Below, one piece after another: positions 61,811-64,000 of a stretch of DNA of 64,000 nt (position 1 is its first letter; every line of letters begins with the position of its first letter). The stretch spans positions 558,001-622,000 of the forward strand of contig CP151794.1 in the NCBI GenBank assembly GCA_041860225.1. Reading direction: 5' to 3'. The notes under the pieces were generated by a model. That model did not search any database. It saw only the letters and a list, made by a program, of their open reading frames with translations, and had not been told where the DNA came from. The DNA comes from Magnimaribacter mokuoloeensis (lineage in GTDB: Bacteria > Pseudomonadota > Gammaproteobacteria > Magnimaribacterales > Magnimaribacteraceae). The position numbers and the translations under genes were made by a program.

Positions 61811-62383
61811 TTAATTACCTGAGACTTGGAAATCAGCTTTCTTAAACAAATAAAAGAGAGAAGCAGAAGTCATGACCAAGTTTAAGATAGTAACTCCATA
61901 GATTTTGAAGTTAACCCACGTATCTAAATCAGAATAATAAATGAAGTAAAGGTTGATAAAACCTACGAAAATAAGGAAGAAACTAATAAAAAAGGTAACA
62001 TTTGACCAAGCATTTTGAGGGACAGTTTCTAGCTGAGGCCCTGCCAAAGAAAAAAGCCCTTTAAGTAGTGCTGGGCCTTTAAAATAATGAGCAATGATCA
62101 GTATCAGTCCCATTAACCAATGAACTATGGAGAATTTCCATTGAAGAAAAATTGGATCTCTAAGCACAAGCGTCATTAACGCAAAGGGAATTAATACACA
62201 CCAAGAAAAAAATAAAACTTTAGACACCTTTCCAAGTGTTATTTTTTCTAAAGCCACCTGTATGGTTATGAATAAGAAAATTGCCAATGTAAAGTAGATA
62301 AAGTCTCCGGTTAAATACCAAACAGACGCCAGTACAATTATCAGACTTAGTGGATTATTGAATATTTTGCTTAAAAGTTTCAT
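61811..62383 (-). CDS. yciB: Inner-membrane protein YciB (septation-related)
   Basis: A 190-residue protein with five or six predicted membrane segments. WSNVTFFISFFLIFVGFINLYFI and DTWVNFKIYG are the YciB/IspZ family signatures. It is thought to take part in envelope synthesis and cell division. It lies 17 bases after tesA on the same strand and ends 155 bases before the third receptor. Confidence 0.88.
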   Translation of the reverse strand: MKLLSKIFNNPLSLIIVLASVWYLTGDFIYFTLAIFLFITIQVALEKITLGKVSKVLFFSWCVLIPFALMTLVLRDPIFLQWKFSIVHWLMGLILIIAHYFKGPALLKGLFSLAGPQLETVPQNAWSNVTFFISFFLIFVGFINLYFIYYSDLDTWVNFKIYGVTILNLVMTSASLFYLFKKADFQVSGN

Positions 62384-62400
62384 ATAGATTGGATATTAGC

Positions 62401-63012
62401 TTATTTTAAGTACTCTCTTAGGCTTTCAAATACAAATTTTGCGATTAAAGGTTGGGCTGCTTCGTTAGGATGAATGCCGTCGTCAAACATTAATTCTTTG
62501 TTAAGCGCTACTTCCTCTAACATAAAAGGTATTAAAGTAACTCCTGAAGCCGCAGAAACCTTTGAATAAACTGATTCAAATTGCGTTTGATATCTCTTCC
62601 CGTAGTTAGGAAGAATTTTTATTTGCATCAAAAAAACTTCAATACCTCGATCTTTGCAGGCATTTATCATTGTCATTAGATTTTGATAGATTCTGTCAGG
62701 AGGATAACCCCTTAGAGCATCGTTACCCCCTAACTCTAATAATACGAAAGTAGGCTTCAACTCATCTAAGACTTTATTGATTCTTGACACACCTCCACCG
62801 GTAGTTTCACCAGATACGCTGGAATTAAAAATCTTTATTTTAAAATTATCTTTCTTGAATAGAACTTCAAGATCTCTAGACCATTGCTCTTCTTTCTCCA
62901 TACCGTAACCAGCGCTGATACTATCGCCGTATATAAGTAAAGAAGAAGTGCCCTCTCCTGCTATTACAGGAAATGCAAAAAAGGAAATGATTAATATTTT
63001 TAAGTAATTCAC
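62401..63012 (-). CDS. tesA: Acyl-CoA thioesterase I / arylesterase TesA
   Basis: A 203-residue SGNH hydrolase with signal peptide (about 1-18). GDSISAGYG carries nucleophile Ser31, ELGGNDALRG supplies Gly and Asn of the oxyanion hole, and DGIHPNEAAQ the Asp-His pair. TesA hydrolyses acyl thioesters and lysophospholipids in the periplasm. It is divergent from ybbA, the arrangement known from enteric bacteria. Confidence 0.92.
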   Translation of the reverse strand: MNYLKILIISFFAFPVIAGEGTSSLLIYGDSISAGYGMEKEEQWSRDLEVLFKKDNFKIKIFNSSVSGETTGGGVSRINKVLDELKPTFVLLELGGNDALRGYPPDRIYQNLMTMINACKDRGIEVFLMQIKILPNYGKRYQTQFESVYSKVSAASGVTLIPFMLEEVALNKELMFDDGIHPNEAAQPLIAKFVFESLREYLK

Positions 63013-63068
63013 TTAGTTAGATTTTTTCAATGTTTATTATAGATAAAGATTCTATTTTATATAAAACC

Positions 63069-63102
63069 AAATAGGTGTTATAGTAAGGTAATACACCTAT
63101 TT
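63069..63102. repeat. 10-bp perfect inverted repeat before ybbA
   Basis: AAATAGGTGT, 14 bases, ACACCTATTT. It ends 10 bases before the ybbA ATG and covers a possible -10 (TATAGT) and an AAGG in its loop. Length and perfection suggest an operator or leader hairpin for the divergent tesA/ybbA pair. Confidence 0.55.
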
Positions 63103-63112
63103 AATCATATAA

Positions 63113-63775
63113 ATGATCCTAGAAGTAAATAAACTAAGGAAAGAAGTTTCTTCAGGTGATTCTGAATTGACGATACTTGATGATGTCAGCTTTAGCTTAG
63201 AGGAAGGACAGTCGCTTGCAATAACTGGTCCATCTGGTTCAGGAAAATCGACCCTTCTGGGTTTACTGGCTGGCTTGGATACTGCAACAAGCGGAGAAAT
63301 CTATCTAGATGAAGTCGGCCTGCATAAACTAGACGAAGAAGATCGAGCAATCCTAAGAAAGGAGAAAGTAGGATTTGTATTTCAGTCATTTGAATTATTA
63401 CCAAGCTTAACTGCTCTAGAAAATGTCATGCTACCTTCCGAACTAAAATCAGAAGATAACCCTCAAAAAAATGCCGAATACTTTCTTAAAAGAGTTGGAT
63501 TAAGCGAAAGAGAACACCATTATCCAAATCAACTTTCGGGTGGTGAACAGCAAAGGGTTGCCATAGCTAGAGCTTTTGCATGTTCTGCAAAAATACTCTT
63601 TGCAGATGAACCAACAGGAAATCTAGATCCAAAGAATGGTCAGGTTGTATCTGATTTACTTTTTGAAGTTAATTCAGAAACAGACAATGCATTAGTAATA
63701 GTGACTCATGATCTAGAGTTGGCAAATAGGTGTGATAAACGCATAGACCTTAAACTTGGAAGAATAGTCGAATAA
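63113..63775 (+). CDS. ybbA: ABC transporter ATP-binding protein YbbA (LolD-like)
   Basis: A 220-residue nucleotide-binding subunit of the MacB/LolD class. Walker A GPSGSGKST at 39-47, Q-loop FVFQSFELLP, signature LSGGEQQR, Walker B ILFADEPTGNLD and the switch HDLELA are intact. The next permease starts by overlapping its stop by one base. In enteric bacteria YbbA-YbbP is a mechanotransmission-type pair; its substrate is not settled. The start has no strong ribosome binding site. Confidence 0.93.
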   Translation: MILEVNKLRKEVSSGDSELTILDDVSFSLEEGQSLAITGPSGSGKSTLLGLLAGLDTATSGEIYLDEVGLHKLDEEDRAILRKEKVGFVFQSFELLPSLTALENVMLPSELKSEDNPQKNAEYFLKRVGLSEREHHYPNQLSGGEQQRVAIARAFACSAKILFADEPTGNLDPKNGQVVSDLLFEVNSETDNALVIVTHDLELANRCDKRIDLKLGRIVE

Positions 63776-64000
63776 TGCTTTTGAGTTTATCTTTAAAACT
63801 CTTTACCAGAGAAGTGCGGTCGGGTTACTTAACTTCTATGTTAGCGTCTTTAATCCTCGCAATAACTATAGTTTCAGGCATTTCTCTATTTACAGACAGA
63901 TTAGAACAGGCTCTCAACACTGAAACAGAGGAGTTTCTGGGCGGAAAGCTTAAATTTGAATCAAACCAGAATTCAATAAAAGCTGTTATTGAAGATTTAG
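63775..64000 (+). CDS. ybbP: YbbP-like ABC permease, N-terminal part
   Basis: The ATG shares one base with the ybbA stop (TAATG). The 75 codons in the window begin MLLSLSLKLFTREVRSG and contain one membrane segment (about 20-38, MLASLILAITIVSGISLF) followed by a polar periplasmic part, the start of a FtsX-type permease such as YbbP. The rest lies beyond the window edge. Confidence 0.85.
   Translation, partial: MLLSLSLKLFTREVRSGYLTSMLASLILAITIVSGISLFTDRLEQALNTETEEFLGGKLKFESNQNSIKAVIEDL

Overview
The window is AT-rich, gene-dense chromosomal DNA from a marine gammaproteobacterium with a streamlined genome. An oligotroph of the SAR86 type is the best guess, inferred from gene content and not from a marker gene. 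Gammaproteobacterial traits are the tesA / ybbA-ybbP divergent arrangement, slyX next to a long-form queF, the yadG-yadH ABC pair, TatD-type tatD, trhO, yciB and a 55-codon csrA. Large TonB receptors, few regulators, very short intergenic gaps and no mobile element, CRISPR array or rRNA fit a free-living surface-ocean bacterium. No gap without a gene exceeds about 280 bases.

Region 1 (1-8.3 kb): a plus-strand run of a truncated dcp peptidase, a heme-dependent oxidative demethylase-like protein, a GH13 alpha-glucosidase, a beta-lactamase-fold hydrolase and an SDR. A winged-helix-like regulator then diverges from a spinster-type MFS transporter and an MBL hydrolase, followed by tRNA-Gly. Region 2 (8.4-15.6 kb): an MDR oxidoreductase, a protein with two 2-oxoglutarate oxygenase domains, phosphatidylcholine synthase, tRNA-Arg, csrA, and a minus-strand operon headed by a zinc-protease-like/RimK ATP-grasp fusion; tRNA-Ser closes it. 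Region 3 (15.7-24.5 kb): a tight minus-strand operon moxR-vwa-yadG-yadH-queF-slyX, then an operon with a CaiB/BaiF CoA-transferase, a PQQ-type aldose dehydrogenase and a thioesterase-like protein.

Region 4 (24.5-36.8 kb): tatD, then ten minus-strand genes with gaps of 10 bases or less. They run from a GPH-type sugar transporter through a rhomboid protease, a DUF3604 protein, a second GPH transporter, ogt, bolA, trhO, an RND/MMPL exporter and a likely alpha-methylacyl-CoA racemase to a glutaredoxin-like protein.

Region 5 (36.9-61.7 kb) is the most distinctive part, a glycan-use locus. A nitrilase-family amidase and a LacI regulator overlap by 4 bases. A LacI-type operator covers the -35 box of the promoter for a TonB receptor. 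After an internal hairpin come a secreted GH3 enzyme, an SSS symporter, a third GPH transporter and a Gfo/Idh/MocA plus aldo-keto reductase fusion. The operon ends in a 270-base convergent gap with a strong minus-strand terminator and a candidate structured RNA. A cytoplasmic GH3 beta-glucosidase, an HD-domain protein, a cupin and an SDR lie on its far side. Pyruvate kinase and two closely related tandem TonB receptors, each with its own similar terminator, lie upstream. The likely logic is: receptor imports an oligosaccharide, periplasmic GH3 trims it, SSS/GPH carriers import the products, and the oxidoreductase fusion and cytoplasmic GH3 process them towards glycolysis.

Region 6 (61.8-64 kb): yciB and tesA diverge from ybbA and the truncated ybbP; a 10-bp perfect inverted repeat sits just before ybbA.
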